Assembly: GCF_001557535.2 (NCBI RefSeq) | Contig: NZ_CP014307.1 | Coordinates: 1,488,001 to 1,552,000, forward strand | DNA from: Burkholderia sp. PAMC 26561 | Lineage (GTDB): Bacteria; Pseudomonadota; Gammaproteobacteria; Burkholderiales; Burkholderiaceae | Reading direction: 5' to 3' | Length of the DNA stretch: 64,000 nt | Part shown: piece after piece, positions 1-8,728 of the stretch | Position numbering within the stretch: the first letter of the stretch is position 1 | Layout: each line of letters begins with the position of its first letter | Made by a program: the position numbers and the translations under genes | Notes under the pieces: generated by a model | Told to the model about the DNA's origin: nothing | Database searches by the model: none | Seen by the model: the letters and a program-made list of their open reading frames with translations, nothing else

Positions 1-1
1 C

Positions 2-1165
2 TGGCTCACGGTTCATGGGGCAACGCTGCACAACCTGCGCAACGTCACGGCGAGCATGCCGCTCGGACGCCTGATTGCGATCACCGGCGTGAGTGGTTCC
101 GGCAAGTCGACGCTTGCGCGCGACGTGCTGATGACCAATCTGCTCGACGCCGTGGGCCGCTCGGTGCTGTCGTCGCCGGCAACGCGCCGCGCACGCAAGA
201 CCGCGCAAGCCGACATGCCCGCACGTAACCGTTCCAGCGTGTTGTCGCGGGAAGCGCCGCGTCCGAAGTTCGATGTCACGCATCGCTGGCAGGGCTGCAC
301 GAACGTGACCGGCTTCGAAACGATCGACCGTGTGCTCGAAGTCGATCAGACACCGATCGGCAAGACGCCGCGTTCGTGTCCGGCCACGTATATCGGCATG
401 TGGGACACCATCCGCAAGCTGTTCGCCGATACGCTCGAATCGCGCGCACGCGGTTATTCGCCGTCGCGCTTCTCGTTTAACACCGGCGACGGACGCTGCC
501 CCGCGTGCGAAGGTCAGGGCGTGCGCACCATCGCAATGAGCTTCCTTCCGGACGTCAAGGTTCCGTGCGATGTCTGCCATGGCCAGCGCTTCAATCCGGA
601 AACGCTCGCGGTGACGTGGCGCGGGAAAAACATCGGCGAAGTCCTGACGATGGAAATCGATGAAGCCGTCGAGTTCTTCTCCGCCATGCAGAGCATCGCG
701 CATCCGCTGCAACTAATGAAAGATGTCGGGCTGGGGTATCTGACGTTGGGCCAGCCATCGCCAACCTTGTCGGGCGGCGAGGCGCAGCGGATCAAGCTCG
801 TGACGGAGTTGTCGAAGGTGCGTGACGATATCGGCCGGCGCGGGCAGAAAGCGCCGCACACGCTGTACGTGCTCGACGAACCCACGGTCGGCCTGCATAT
901 GGCCGACGTGGCAAAGCTGATCCGCGTGCTTCACAGGCTGGTGGACGGCGGCCATTCCGTGGTCGTGATCGAGCACGATCTGGACGTGATCGCGGAAGCC
1001 GACTGGGTCATCGATCTCGGGCCGGAAGGCGGCACGGAAGGCGGATCGATCGTGGCGTCGACCGATCCGGAGACGCTCTCGAAGAATCCGCGCAGCCACA
1101 CCGGCGCGGCGTTGCGGCCGGTGCTGGAACGCGGTACGGCGGTTGCGACCGAGGAAGTTCAGTAA
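2..1165 (+). CDS. uvrA: UvrA-family excinuclease ATPase, C-terminal part (5' end outside window)
   Basis: The reading frame is open from base 2 and ends at the TAA at 1163-1165, so the start lies before the window. The visible part is the second ATPase half of a UvrA-type DNA damage sensor of nucleotide excision repair. It has Walker A (GVSGSGKST, about nt 86-112), the C-terminal zinc finger (CPACEGQG ... CDVCHGQRF, about nt 499-590), the ABC signature LSGGEAQRIKL, Walker B in LYVLDEPTVGLH and the switch motif VVIEHDLDVI. Compared with housekeeping UvrA the segment after Walker A is about 30 residues longer, and the usual PTTGLH reads PTVGLH. It may therefore be a UvrA paralogue rather than the main uvrA. 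This cannot be settled without the N-terminal half. Confidence 0.85.
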   Translation, partial: WLTVHGATLHNLRNVTASMPLGRLIAITGVSGSGKSTLARDVLMTNLLDAVGRSVLSSPATRRARKTAQADMPARNRSSVLSREAPRPKFDVTHRWQGCTNVTGFETIDRVLEVDQTPIGKTPRSCPATYIGMWDTIRKLFADTLESRARGYSPSRFSFNTGDGRCPACEGQGVRTIAMSFLPDVKVPCDVCHGQRFNPETLAVTWRGKNIGEVLTMEIDEAVEFFSAMQSIAHPLQLMKDVGLGYLTLGQPSPTLSGGEAQRIKLVTELSKVRDDIGRRGQKAPHTLYVLDEPTVGLHMADVAKLIRVLHRLVDGGHSVVVIEHDLDVIAEADWVIDLGPEGGTEGGSIVASTDPETLSKNPRSHTGAALRPVLERGTAVATEEVQ

Positions 1166-1608
1166 CTCTTGTAGGGCAGGAATTTGCCCGATAAAACCAC
1201 GTTGACCCGGTCCCCCTTGGGATCGGGTTCGCGCTGGATGTCCATCGAAAAGTCGATGGCGCTCATGATCCCGTCGCCGAATTCCTCGTGGATCAGTTCC
1301 TTGATCGTGGTCCCGTAGACGCTCACGATTTCGTACCATCGGTAGATCAGCGGGTCGGTCGGCACGGCGCTCGGCAGCGAGCCTTTATAGGGCACAATCT
1401 GCAACCAGGCGACGGCTTCATCGGAGAGACCGAAGACTTCGCCGACGACTTCGGCCTGCGTTTTGGAGAATGTCATCTGCCCCAGGCAGCCGGCCGTTAC
1501 CCATTCCTTGCTCAAGCCGACTTTCTCCGCCACGTCGGCCCATTTCAGCCCTTTGCTCACCTTGGCGGCGAGAATCATGCGAGTCACTTCGCTGCGATCG
1601 GAAATCAT
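1159..1608 (-). CDS. cynS: cyanate hydratase (cyanase)
   Basis: Cyanase converts cyanate and bicarbonate to ammonia and CO2 in the cytoplasm. The 149-residue protein matches the family over its length: an N-terminal helical DNA-binding-like domain, then the catalytic C-terminal domain with YRWYEIVSVYGTT and FGDGIMSAIDF. The known catalytic triad of E. coli CynS (Arg96, Glu99, Ser122) corresponds to Arg90, Glu93 and Ser116 here, with a constant offset of 6. The start at 1608 is chosen because GAGGAG lies just upstream; a longer frame to 1695 adds a non-conserved leader. The gene is convergent with the uvrA-family gene and overlaps its 3' end by a few bases. No cynT or cynX neighbour is present. 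Confidence 0.95.
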   Translation of the reverse strand: MISDRSEVTRMILAAKVSKGLKWADVAEKVGLSKEWVTAGCLGQMTFSKTQAEVVGEVFGLSDEAVAWLQIVPYKGSLPSAVPTDPLIYRWYEIVSVYGTTIKELIHEEFGDGIMSAIDFSMDIQREPDPKGDRVNVVLSGKFLPYKSY

Positions 1609-1697
1609 GGGTGTCACTCCTCGGGTTTGCCTGAAGCGAGTGTATCGGCCAATTGCGCGGCTGGCTGGCGGACAAAAATAGAAAAGGATTCCCACTG

Positions 1698-2117
1698 ATG
1701 TCTAAACCGACCGTGTCGATACCCGTCAACGATCTCAACACCTTGCTTGCATCGATGTCACCCGAGTTGCAGCCGGGCGTGTATGTCTACGCGAGCGTCC
1801 CGTTCGATACCGATATGTCCGCCCTCGCGCCCATCGCGACCTTTCGCGAACGCGAGGGCCTGACGCTCATCCTGGAAGAGTCCGAGGCGCTGAAAGCCGG
1901 TATCGAACCGATGTTTCGCGCTGCCTGGATCACGCTGACCGTGCATTCGGACCTGCAGGCGGTCGGCCTGACTGCCGCCTTCGCAACCGCGCTTGGAAAG
2001 GCAAACGTCAGTTGCAACGTGGTCGCGGCGGCGTATCACGATCATGTGTTCGTACCGATCGAGTCTGCCGGCACAGCGATGGCCACGTTGCTGCAACTTC
2101 AACGTGATGGCTTGTGA
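1698..2117 (+). CDS. ACT-domain protein
   Basis: A 139-residue cytoplasmic protein that looks like the stand-alone ACT-domain family with two ACT-like folds (ACT_7 type). Visible landmarks are GVYVYASVPFDT in the first half, TFREREGLTLILEE in the middle, and WITLTVHSDLQAVGLTAAFATAL followed by NVVAAAYHDHVFVP in the second half, a pattern typical of the family. ACT domains usually bind small ligands such as amino acids, but no ligand can be inferred here. The start at 1698 is the first in-frame ATG after an AAAAGGA-like ribosome site; the upstream extension is not family-like. It is divergent from cynS. Confidence 0.7.
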   Translation: MSKPTVSIPVNDLNTLLASMSPELQPGVYVYASVPFDTDMSALAPIATFREREGLTLILEESEALKAGIEPMFRAAWITLTVHSDLQAVGLTAAFATALGKANVSCNVVAAAYHDHVFVPIESAGTAMATLLQLQRDGL

Positions 2118-2184
2118 GAAAGCCGAATCGTTCCCGCTGGTATGCTGGCGCCCTCGTCCCACTAAACAAGATCGCAAAACCGCA

Positions 2185-3465
2185 ATGGCAACGCAGGACA
2201 AATCTCTCGCACTGAAGAAAATGAAGTGGTTCGCCGCCGGCCTTCTGCTGGCGGCAGCCGCGCTGTTCGTGCTCGCAAAAAGTCAGCATGAAGTGGGCGC
2301 CTGGGCCTGGGTCGCCGCATTCGCCGAAGCCGCCATGGTCGGCGCGCTGGCCGACTGGTTCGCGGTCGTCGCGCTGTTCCGCCATCCGCTCGGCTTGCCG
2401 ATTCCGCACACTGCCATCCTCCCGGCAAACAAGGCTCGCGTGGCCGACAACCTTGCCGAATTCGTCCGGGACAAGTTCCTCGGCACCGACGCCCTGGTCG
2501 CCCGGGTGAACGCCTTCGATCCCGCCGGTCGCCTTGCTATCTGGCTCGCCGAACCGGCAAACGCGGCGCTGCTCGGCAAGAAAGCGGTCGCCGCGGCGGG
2601 CCAGATGCTGGAGTTCATCGACGACGAACGTGTCAAGACCATGCTTCACGAAGCGCTGCGCCGTCGTGCCGAACAGTTCGATCTGGCGGGCGCAGTCGGC
2701 GGATTGCTGTCCACCATGACGGCGGACCGCCGCCATCAACTGCTTCTGGACGAGGGCCTGCGCGAACTCGCGCAATGGCTCGACCGCGAGGAAGTGCAGG
2801 GGATCCTTGCAGGCAAGATCATCGAAGTGGCGGGAGAGGAATATCCGAAGCTCATCGGCATGCTGGGTTTTGTCGGCCTGAGCGCCGAGGATCTCGGTAA
2901 CAAGTTCGCAGGCGGCCTGGTGCGCGGCGCGACCAAATGGCTGCACGACATCAGCGACGATCCCGAACACGAACGGCGCAAGGCGTTCGACCGCTCGGTG
3001 GAGGGGTTTATCGAACGGCTGAAGAGTGATCCGGCGTTCCGCGAACGGATCGATCAGCACAAACGCGAATGGCTCGAACGTCCCGAGCTGCGGACCTATG
3101 TGAACGGCTTGTGGGACGAATTCAAGGACTGGCTACGCCGCGATCTATCTCAACCGGACTCCACGCTGAACCGGAAAGTGACGGGCGCGGCGTCATCGTT
3201 TGCGGCCGCCCTGGGCGACGATCCTGCGTTGCGTGAATCGATCAACGAGCATATGCGTGACGCGCTGCGTTCGCTCGCGCCGGAACTGCGCGACGGCATC
3301 GCGAAACATATTGCCGCGACCGTGCGCAACTGGGACGACGCCACGCTCGTGCGCGACGTGGAACTGAGCGTGGGCCGCGACCTGCAATTCATCCGCGTGA
3401 ACGGCACGCTGGTGGGCGGGCTGGTTGGCCTGATCATTCATGCCGTATCGATGTTCATGGTTTAA
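2185..3465 (+). CDS. DUF445-family inner-membrane protein (YjiN-like)
   Basis: A 426-residue protein of the DUF445 family. It has an N-terminal hydrophobic segment (about residues 12-36, KWFAAGLLLAAAALFVLAK), the family hallmark EAAMVGALADWFAVVALFRHPLG at about 50-72, a long helical central region, and a final hydrophobic segment (LVGGLVGLIIHAVSMFM) at the C-terminus. This topology suggests an inner-membrane protein with a large soluble helical part between two membrane anchors. The biochemical role of the family is unknown. The start at 2185 begins the conserved N-terminus; the longer open frame from 1993 overlaps the preceding gene and is not conserved-looking. Confidence 0.85.
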   Translation: MATQDKSLALKKMKWFAAGLLLAAAALFVLAKSQHEVGAWAWVAAFAEAAMVGALADWFAVVALFRHPLGLPIPHTAILPANKARVADNLAEFVRDKFLGTDALVARVNAFDPAGRLAIWLAEPANAALLGKKAVAAAGQMLEFIDDERVKTMLHEALRRRAEQFDLAGAVGGLLSTMTADRRHQLLLDEGLRELAQWLDREEVQGILAGKIIEVAGEEYPKLIGMLGFVGLSAEDLGNKFAGGLVRGATKWLHDISDDPEHERRKAFDRSVEGFIERLKSDPAFRERIDQHKREWLERPELRTYVNGLWDEFKDWLRRDLSQPDSTLNRKVTGAASSFAAALGDDPALRESINEHMRDALRSLAPELRDGIAKHIAATVRNWDDATLVRDVELSVGRDLQFIRVNGTLVGGLVGLIIHAVSMFMV

Positions 3466-3511
3466 GCTTCTCGTTGCCGCGGTCAACCGACCCTCCTGGA
3501 GGAGACCGAAC

Positions 3512-3988
3512 ATGACGGACCCGAACGCCGCATTGATCCAGCGTTTCTACGAAGCCTTCCAGCGTTCCGACGCCGAGGCGATGGCGAAATGTTATGCGCC
3601 CGACGTCGAGTTCAGTGATCCTGCGTTCGGCGTGTTGCGCGGCCGTGAAGCGGGCGACATGTGGCGCATGTTGCTTGCGCGGGCGTCGGAATTTTCGCTG
3701 ACCTTTGGCGACATCAAGTCGGTCGGACAAACGGCGACTGCAAACTGGGTCGCGACCTATCGTTTTTCGCAGACGGGACGTATGGTCGTGAACCGCATCA
3801 ACGCGCGTTTCGTGATTCGCGACGGCCTGATCGTCGAACATTACGATCACTTCGATCTCTGGGCCTGGAGCCGTCAGGCGCTTGGACTCAAGGGTCTGCT
3901 GCTCGGCTGGACGTCGTTCGTACAGAACAAGATCCGCGCGCAGGCAGCGAAAGGACTCAGGACTTACCGGCAGCAACCGAAGACATGA
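3512..3988 (+). CDS. NTF2-like (SnoaL-type) protein
   Basis: A 158-residue protein with the nuclear-transport-factor-2 fold signature: an N-terminal helix LIQRFYEAFQRSDAEAMAKCYAPDVEFSDPAFG, then TANWVATYRFSQTGR and INARFVIRDGLIVEHYDHFDLW. Such proteins are small ligand-binding domains or isomerase-like enzymes; the substrate is not predictable. The start at 3512 has a very good ribosome site (TGGAGGAG) about 9 bases upstream. Its TGA stop overlaps the ATG of the following glucosidase (ATGA at 3985-3988), so the two are probably translationally coupled and may share a role in carbohydrate metabolism. Confidence 0.8.
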   Translation: MTDPNAALIQRFYEAFQRSDAEAMAKCYAPDVEFSDPAFGVLRGREAGDMWRMLLARASEFSLTFGDIKSVGQTATANWVATYRFSQTGRMVVNRINARFVIRDGLIVEHYDHFDLWAWSRQALGLKGLLLGWTSFVQNKIRAQAAKGLRTYRQQPKT

Positions 3989-5904
3989 CACGCATCGATT
4001 CCCCCGCTCGCGAAGGGCGCCTCGACGACGAATGGCTCGAAGCCGATGCTTTCGGCGGGTTCGCTTCCGGGACCGTCGGCACCGAGCGCACGCGCCGATA
4101 CCACGCGCTGTTGCTCACGGCCACCCATCCGCCTGCGGGACGCATGGTGCTCGTGAACGGCGTGGAAGCCTGGCTCGAGGATGCATCGGGAAACACGCGC
4201 ATTCCGCTCACCATGCAACGCTATGGCGACGGAGCGGCGTGGCCGGATATATCGGCGAGCCTGCTTTCATTCGATACCGAACCGTGGCCGACCTGGCGTC
4301 ATCAGATCAGCGACACGCAAGTACTCACCGCAGAAGTTTTTGTCGCCAAGGACAGTGCGTGTACGGTGCTTCGATGGCGCCTGGACAACACAACGTTGAC
4401 GCTGAAAGTGCGGCCGCTGATGTCGGGCCGCGATTATCACGCGCTGCATCACGAGAACCCCGCGTTCAACTTCGACTTTACCGGGATGGGTGACCAGATC
4501 CGCTGGCAGGCGTATGGCGATGTGCCGGCGGTGGTTGCGGAATCGAACGGAACGTATGTGCATGCACCCGACTGGTATCGCAATTTCTGCTACACGGCCG
4601 AGCGCGAACGCGGCATGGACTTCAACGAGGACCTCGCGACGCCGGGTGTCTTTTCCTTCGATTTATCGCGCGGGGAAGCGGTGCTCGTGTTGAGTGCGAA
4701 CGAAGGAGCGGCAAGATCCGCCGCGCAACTTGCAGGCACGGAGCAAGCGCGCCGCGCTGCCTTCCCATCTGCGCTGCAACGTTCAGCCGATAGCTACATC
4801 GTCGCGCGCAACGAGGGCCGCACGATCCTCGCCGGCTTTCCATGGTTCACCGACTGGGGCCGCGACACGTTCATCGCGATGCGCGGCCTGATGATCGCAT
4901 CGGACCGTCTCGCCGATGCTGAATCGATCCTGCTCGAATGGTCCGGCACGATCTCGGAAGGCATGCTGCCGAACCGTTTCCCCGACAGCGGCGGTGCGCC
5001 GGAGTACAACTCCGTCGATGCGTCGCTGTGGTTCGTGATCGCCGTGCACGAGTATCTGGCGACGGGACATGCTGCGCAACACACCCGGAACCGCTTGCAG
5101 CAAGCCGTCGATGCGATCCTCGACGGCTATACGAACGGCACGCGCTATCAGATCGCCGCCGATCCGAAAGACGGGCTGCTGCGCGCGGGCGTCGCCGGCG
5201 TGCAACTGACGTGGATGGACGCGAAGGTGGGCGACTGGGTGGTGACGCCGCGCATCGGCAAGCCGGTTGAAGTGCAGGCGTTGTGGATCAATGCGTTGCG
5301 CATTGCCGCTGTGTGGAATCCGCGCTGGACGGAACCTGCAACGCGGGCGACCTACGCCTTTCAACAACGTTTCACTGATCCTGCGAGCGGCGCGCTCTAC
5401 GACGTCGTGGACGCGGATCACGAATCCGGCGAGATCGATCGTTCGATCCGGCCGAACCAGCTTTTTGCTGTCGGCGGCTTGCCGTTTTCGCTGATCGACA
5501 ACGATGCAACCGCCCGCGCAATCGTCGATCAATGCGAGCAACTCTTGCTCACGCCAATGGGCATGCGGACCCTGTCGCCGAATGATCCGGCCTACAAGGG
5601 CCGATACACCGGGCCGCCGCTCGAACGCGATGGCGCCTATCATCAAGGCACCGTCTGGCCGTGGCTGCTCGGCGCGTTCGTGCAAGCGTGGTTGCGGGTG
5701 CATCGCGACGATCCCGCAGCAAAAACACAGGCCCGTGAACGCTTTTTGCAACCGCTGCACGATCATCTGCATCGGGCGGGTCTCGATCATGTTTCCGAAG
5801 TCGCGGACGGCGATGCGCCGCACACGCCCGGCGGCACGCCATTCCAGGCGTGGTCGCTCGGTGAACTCATGCGCCTCGAGCGCCTGCTCGCCACAGATTC
5901 ATGA
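3985..5904 (+). CDS. amylo-alpha-1,6-glucosidase / glycogen-debranching-type protein
   Basis: A 639-residue protein of the bacterial and archaeal glycogen-debranching family (GH133/GDE type). The N-terminal beta-rich domain carries EWLEADAFGGFASGTVGTERTRRYHALL, the classic N-terminal block of the family. The C-terminal (alpha/alpha)6 domain contains GFPWFTDWGRDTFIAMRGL, EYNSVDASLWFV, LDGYTNGTRYQI and RDGAYHQGTVWPWLLG, which hold the acidic catalytic residues. It should hydrolyse alpha-1,6 branches of glycogen-like polymers in the cytoplasm. The start at 3985 gives the 4-base overlap with the NTF2-like gene. A second glucosidase follows 72 bases downstream. Confidence 0.9.
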   Translation: MTRIDSPAREGRLDDEWLEADAFGGFASGTVGTERTRRYHALLLTATHPPAGRMVLVNGVEAWLEDASGNTRIPLTMQRYGDGAAWPDISASLLSFDTEPWPTWRHQISDTQVLTAEVFVAKDSACTVLRWRLDNTTLTLKVRPLMSGRDYHALHHENPAFNFDFTGMGDQIRWQAYGDVPAVVAESNGTYVHAPDWYRNFCYTAERERGMDFNEDLATPGVFSFDLSRGEAVLVLSANEGAARSAAQLAGTEQARRAAFPSALQRSADSYIVARNEGRTILAGFPWFTDWGRDTFIAMRGLMIASDRLADAESILLEWSGTISEGMLPNRFPDSGGAPEYNSVDASLWFVIAVHEYLATGHAAQHTRNRLQQAVDAILDGYTNGTRYQIAADPKDGLLRAGVAGVQLTWMDAKVGDWVVTPRIGKPVEVQALWINALRIAAVWNPRWTEPATRATYAFQQRFTDPASGALYDVVDADHESGEIDRSIRPNQLFAVGGLPFSLIDNDATARAIVDQCEQLLLTPMGMRTLSPNDPAYKGRYTGPPLERDGAYHQGTVWPWLLGAFVQAWLRVHRDDPAAKTQARERFLQPLHDHLHRAGLDHVSEVADGDAPHTPGGTPFQAWSLGELMRLERLLATDS

Positions 5905-5976
5905 CGATTAATGCCGATGTCGTGCAAACGCGCTAGATTATCGGTCTTACCGTCACGCCTAGCCTAAGGACGCACC

Positions 5977-8712
5977 ATGCCGCCACTGCGCGCTACCAAG
6001 TCGCTCGACACCATCGAAGGATCGCGTCTTCATTCCACCGACTGTTCGCGCTGGCAACGCTGGGGCCCGTATCTCAGCGAGCGTCAATGGGGCACGGTGC
6101 GCGAGGATTACAGCGAGAACGGCACCGCGTGGGACTATTTTCCGCACGATCATGCGCGCAGCCGCGCATACCGATGGGGCGAGGACGGCATTGCCGGATT
6201 CAGCGACGACAAGCTCAACTGGTGCGTCTCGCTGGCAATGTGGAACGGTCAGGACGCCATCCTGAAGGAGCGCTTGTTTGGCCTGACGAACGCGCAGGGC
6301 AATCATGGCGAGGACGTGAAGGAGCTTTATTTTTACGTCGACGGCGCGCCCACGCATTCCTATATGCGCATGCTTTACAAGTACCCGCACGCAGCGTTTC
6401 CCTACGATGACCTCGTCGCGGAAAACGGCCGGCGCGGTGCGGACGTACCCGAATACGAAGTGCTCGATACAGGCGTTTTCGAAGACAACAAGTACTTCGA
6501 TATCCACGTCGAATATGCGAAGCACACGCCGGAAGATATCGTGATGCGCGTGACAGTCGAGAACCGCGCGGACTGTGCGGCGGCCATCGACTTGTTGCCG
6601 CAAATCTGGGCGCGCAATACGTGGTCATGGAAAGAGTCGCAGAAGCCGTCGCTGACCTTGAAGGGCGACGCCAAGAGCAAACGTGTAGTTGCCCATTGCG
6701 ACGGACACGCGCCCATGGTCGTGACCGCTGAAGCGCGCGATGGCGCAGCCGTGAACTGGGTGTTCTGCGAAAACGAGACCAACGTCAGGCGTCTGTTCGG
6801 TTCGGAAGGAGCAGGGCCGTTCAAGGACGGCTTCAACGATTACATCGTGCATGGCGAAGAGAGTGCGATCCGTCGCGATACCGGCACGCGTGCCGCCGCG
6901 CATGTGAGGATCGAATTGCCGGCGCTGGGCCGTGGCGTCGTGACAATGCGCTGGCGTCCCGAAGCCGATGCCGACACGGATCGCCAGCCGCTCGATACCG
7001 ACGCGCTGTTCGCCCGCCGGATCGCGGAAACCGATGCGTTCTACGCCGGCCTGCAGCACGAAATGGACGACGCAGATCAACGTCTCGTGCAACGTCAGGC
7101 GCTCGCGGGCATGTTGTGGTCGAAGCAGTTCTACATGTTCGATGTCACGCGCTGGATGGACGGCGACCCGTTGCAGCCACCGCCGCCCGCAAGCCGCAAG
7201 CGTGGCCGCGATGCCGACTGGCGGCACTTGTGCAACGCCGACATCGTCTCGATGCCCGACAAGTGGGAATACCCCTGGTATGCATCGTGGGATCTGGCTT
7301 TTCACGCTGCGGCGTTCGCGCTGATCGATCCGGCGTTCGCAAAGCGTCAATTGCTGCTGCTCGTGAAAGACCGTTATCAGCATCCGAACGGGCAATTGCC
7401 GGCCTATGAATGGGCGTTTGGCGATGCCAATCCGCCGGTCCACGCGTGGGCCACGTGGCGCGTCTATGAGATCGACCGTGCCATTACCGGCAAGCCGGAT
7501 CGCGATTTTCTCGAGTTGGTCTTTCATAAGCTGCTGCTGAATTTCTCGTGGTGGGTGAACCGCAAGGACGCCGACGGCCGAAACATCTTCCAGGGCGGCT
7601 TTCTCGGGCTTGACAACGTAGGCATCTTCGACCGGTCAGCGCCGTTGCCAACGGGCGGGCGCATCGATCAGTCGGACGGCACCGCGTGGATGGCCGCTTA
7701 CGCGCTGGACCTGATGCGCATTGCGCTGGAACTGGCGGTCGCGAATCATGTGTTCGTGGATATCGGCGTGAAGTTCTTCGAGCATTTCCTGTACATCGCG
7801 GAAGCAGTCAGCAGCAGCGATACCTGCGACACCGGTCTGTGGGATGAGCGCGACGAGTTCTTCTATGACGTGCTGCAACTGCCCGACGGCACCAGCGTGC
7901 CCATGCGCATTCGTTCGATTGTCGGGCTGATTCCGTTGTTCGCGGTCCATGTGCTCGAAGAGCATCTGCATGGTCATCTGCCGGGATTGCGCGACCGGCT
8001 GACGTGGTTCCTCGAACATCGGCCAGATCTGGCGAAGCTCGTATCGCGATGGAATGAGCCGGGCAAGGGCAACAGCCTGCTGCTTTCCGTGCTGCGCGGT
8101 CACCGCATGAAAGCGCTGCTCAAACGCATGCTCGACGAAAGCGAGTTTCTCTCCGACTATGGCGTGCGCGCGTTGTCGCGGGTGCATCGGGACGAACCCT
8201 TCGTGCTGCAGCATAACGGCGATCGTTTTTGCGTGAAGTACTTGCCGGCGGAATCGGATTCACGTGTGTTCGGTGGCAACTCGAACTGGCGCGGCCCGAT
8301 CTGGATGCCGGTCAACTATTTGCTGATCGAATCTCTTTACGAGTTTCATCGGTACTACGGCGAAGATTTTCTCGTCGAGTATCCAACGGGATCGGGGCAG
8401 AAGTTATCGCTGAATGCTATCGCCGATGAACTCGGCAAACGTCTGACGCGCCTGTTCCTGAAAGACAAGAATGGTCGCCGTCCTGTAATGGCCGCGTACC
8501 CGCAATTACAGGCTGATCCGCGTTCGGACGATCTCGTGCTGTTCCACGAGTACTTTCATGGCGATACAGGGCGTGGCGTGGGCGCGTCGCACCAGACCGG
8601 GTGGAGCGGTCTGGTTGCGTTGCTGCTGCAGCCGCGCGTAGCCGACGTTGCGGGTAACGTGCCGGTCGGCGGCGCGGCGGTGCCCGAGGAAGCGGAGCTG
8701 GTGACGAAATAA
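5977..8712 (+). CDS. MGH1/GH63-like glucosidase
   Basis: A 911-residue cytoplasmic protein with no signal peptide. It resembles bacterial members of glycoside hydrolase family 63 (mannosyl-oligosaccharide glucosidase-like), with WGPYLSERQWGTVREDYS near the N-terminus, a central beta domain, and a C-terminal (alpha/alpha)6 barrel containing PDKWEYPWYASWDLAFHAAAFALID, LPAYEWAFGDANPPVHAWA, DQSDGTAWMAAYALDLM and GGNSNWRGPIWMPVNYLLIE. The acidic residues within WEYPWYASWD and QSDGTAW are candidate catalytic positions. Bacterial relatives often sit beside debranching enzymes, as here, and are thought to act on alpha-glucosides or compatible solutes. The physiological substrate is inferred only loosely. 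Confidence 0.85.
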   Translation: MPPLRATKSLDTIEGSRLHSTDCSRWQRWGPYLSERQWGTVREDYSENGTAWDYFPHDHARSRAYRWGEDGIAGFSDDKLNWCVSLAMWNGQDAILKERLFGLTNAQGNHGEDVKELYFYVDGAPTHSYMRMLYKYPHAAFPYDDLVAENGRRGADVPEYEVLDTGVFEDNKYFDIHVEYAKHTPEDIVMRVTVENRADCAAAIDLLPQIWARNTWSWKESQKPSLTLKGDAKSKRVVAHCDGHAPMVVTAEARDGAAVNWVFCENETNVRRLFGSEGAGPFKDGFNDYIVHGEESAIRRDTGTRAAAHVRIELPALGRGVVTMRWRPEADADTDRQPLDTDALFARRIAETDAFYAGLQHEMDDADQRLVQRQALAGMLWSKQFYMFDVTRWMDGDPLQPPPPASRKRGRDADWRHLCNADIVSMPDKWEYPWYASWDLAFHAAAFALIDPAFAKRQLLLLVKDRYQHPNGQLPAYEWAFGDANPPVHAWATWRVYEIDRAITGKPDRDFLELVFHKLLLNFSWWVNRKDADGRNIFQGGFLGLDNVGIFDRSAPLPTGGRIDQSDGTAWMAAYALDLMRIALELAVANHVFVDIGVKFFEHFLYIAEAVSSSDTCDTGLWDERDEFFYDVLQLPDGTSVPMRIRSIVGLIPLFAVHVLEEHLHGHLPGLRDRLTWFLEHRPDLAKLVSRWNEPGKGNSLLLSVLRGHRMKALLKRMLDESEFLSDYGVRALSRVHRDEPFVLQHNGDRFCVKYLPAESDSRVFGGNSNWRGPIWMPVNYLLIESLYEFHRYYGEDFLVEYPTGSGQKLSLNAIADELGKRLTRLFLKDKNGRRPVMAAYPQLQADPRSDDLVLFHEYFHGDTGRGVGASHQTGWSGLVALLLQPRVADVAGNVPVGGAAVPEEAELVTK

Positions 8713-8728
8713 TCCGCCACCGCTTCAG

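Noticed and set aside
713..1339. 208-codon minus-strand open frame opposite the uvrA-family gene
   Set aside because: It lies antisense to strongly conserved coding sequence and its translation is a typical GC-rich shadow with Arg/His/Asp-rich composition.
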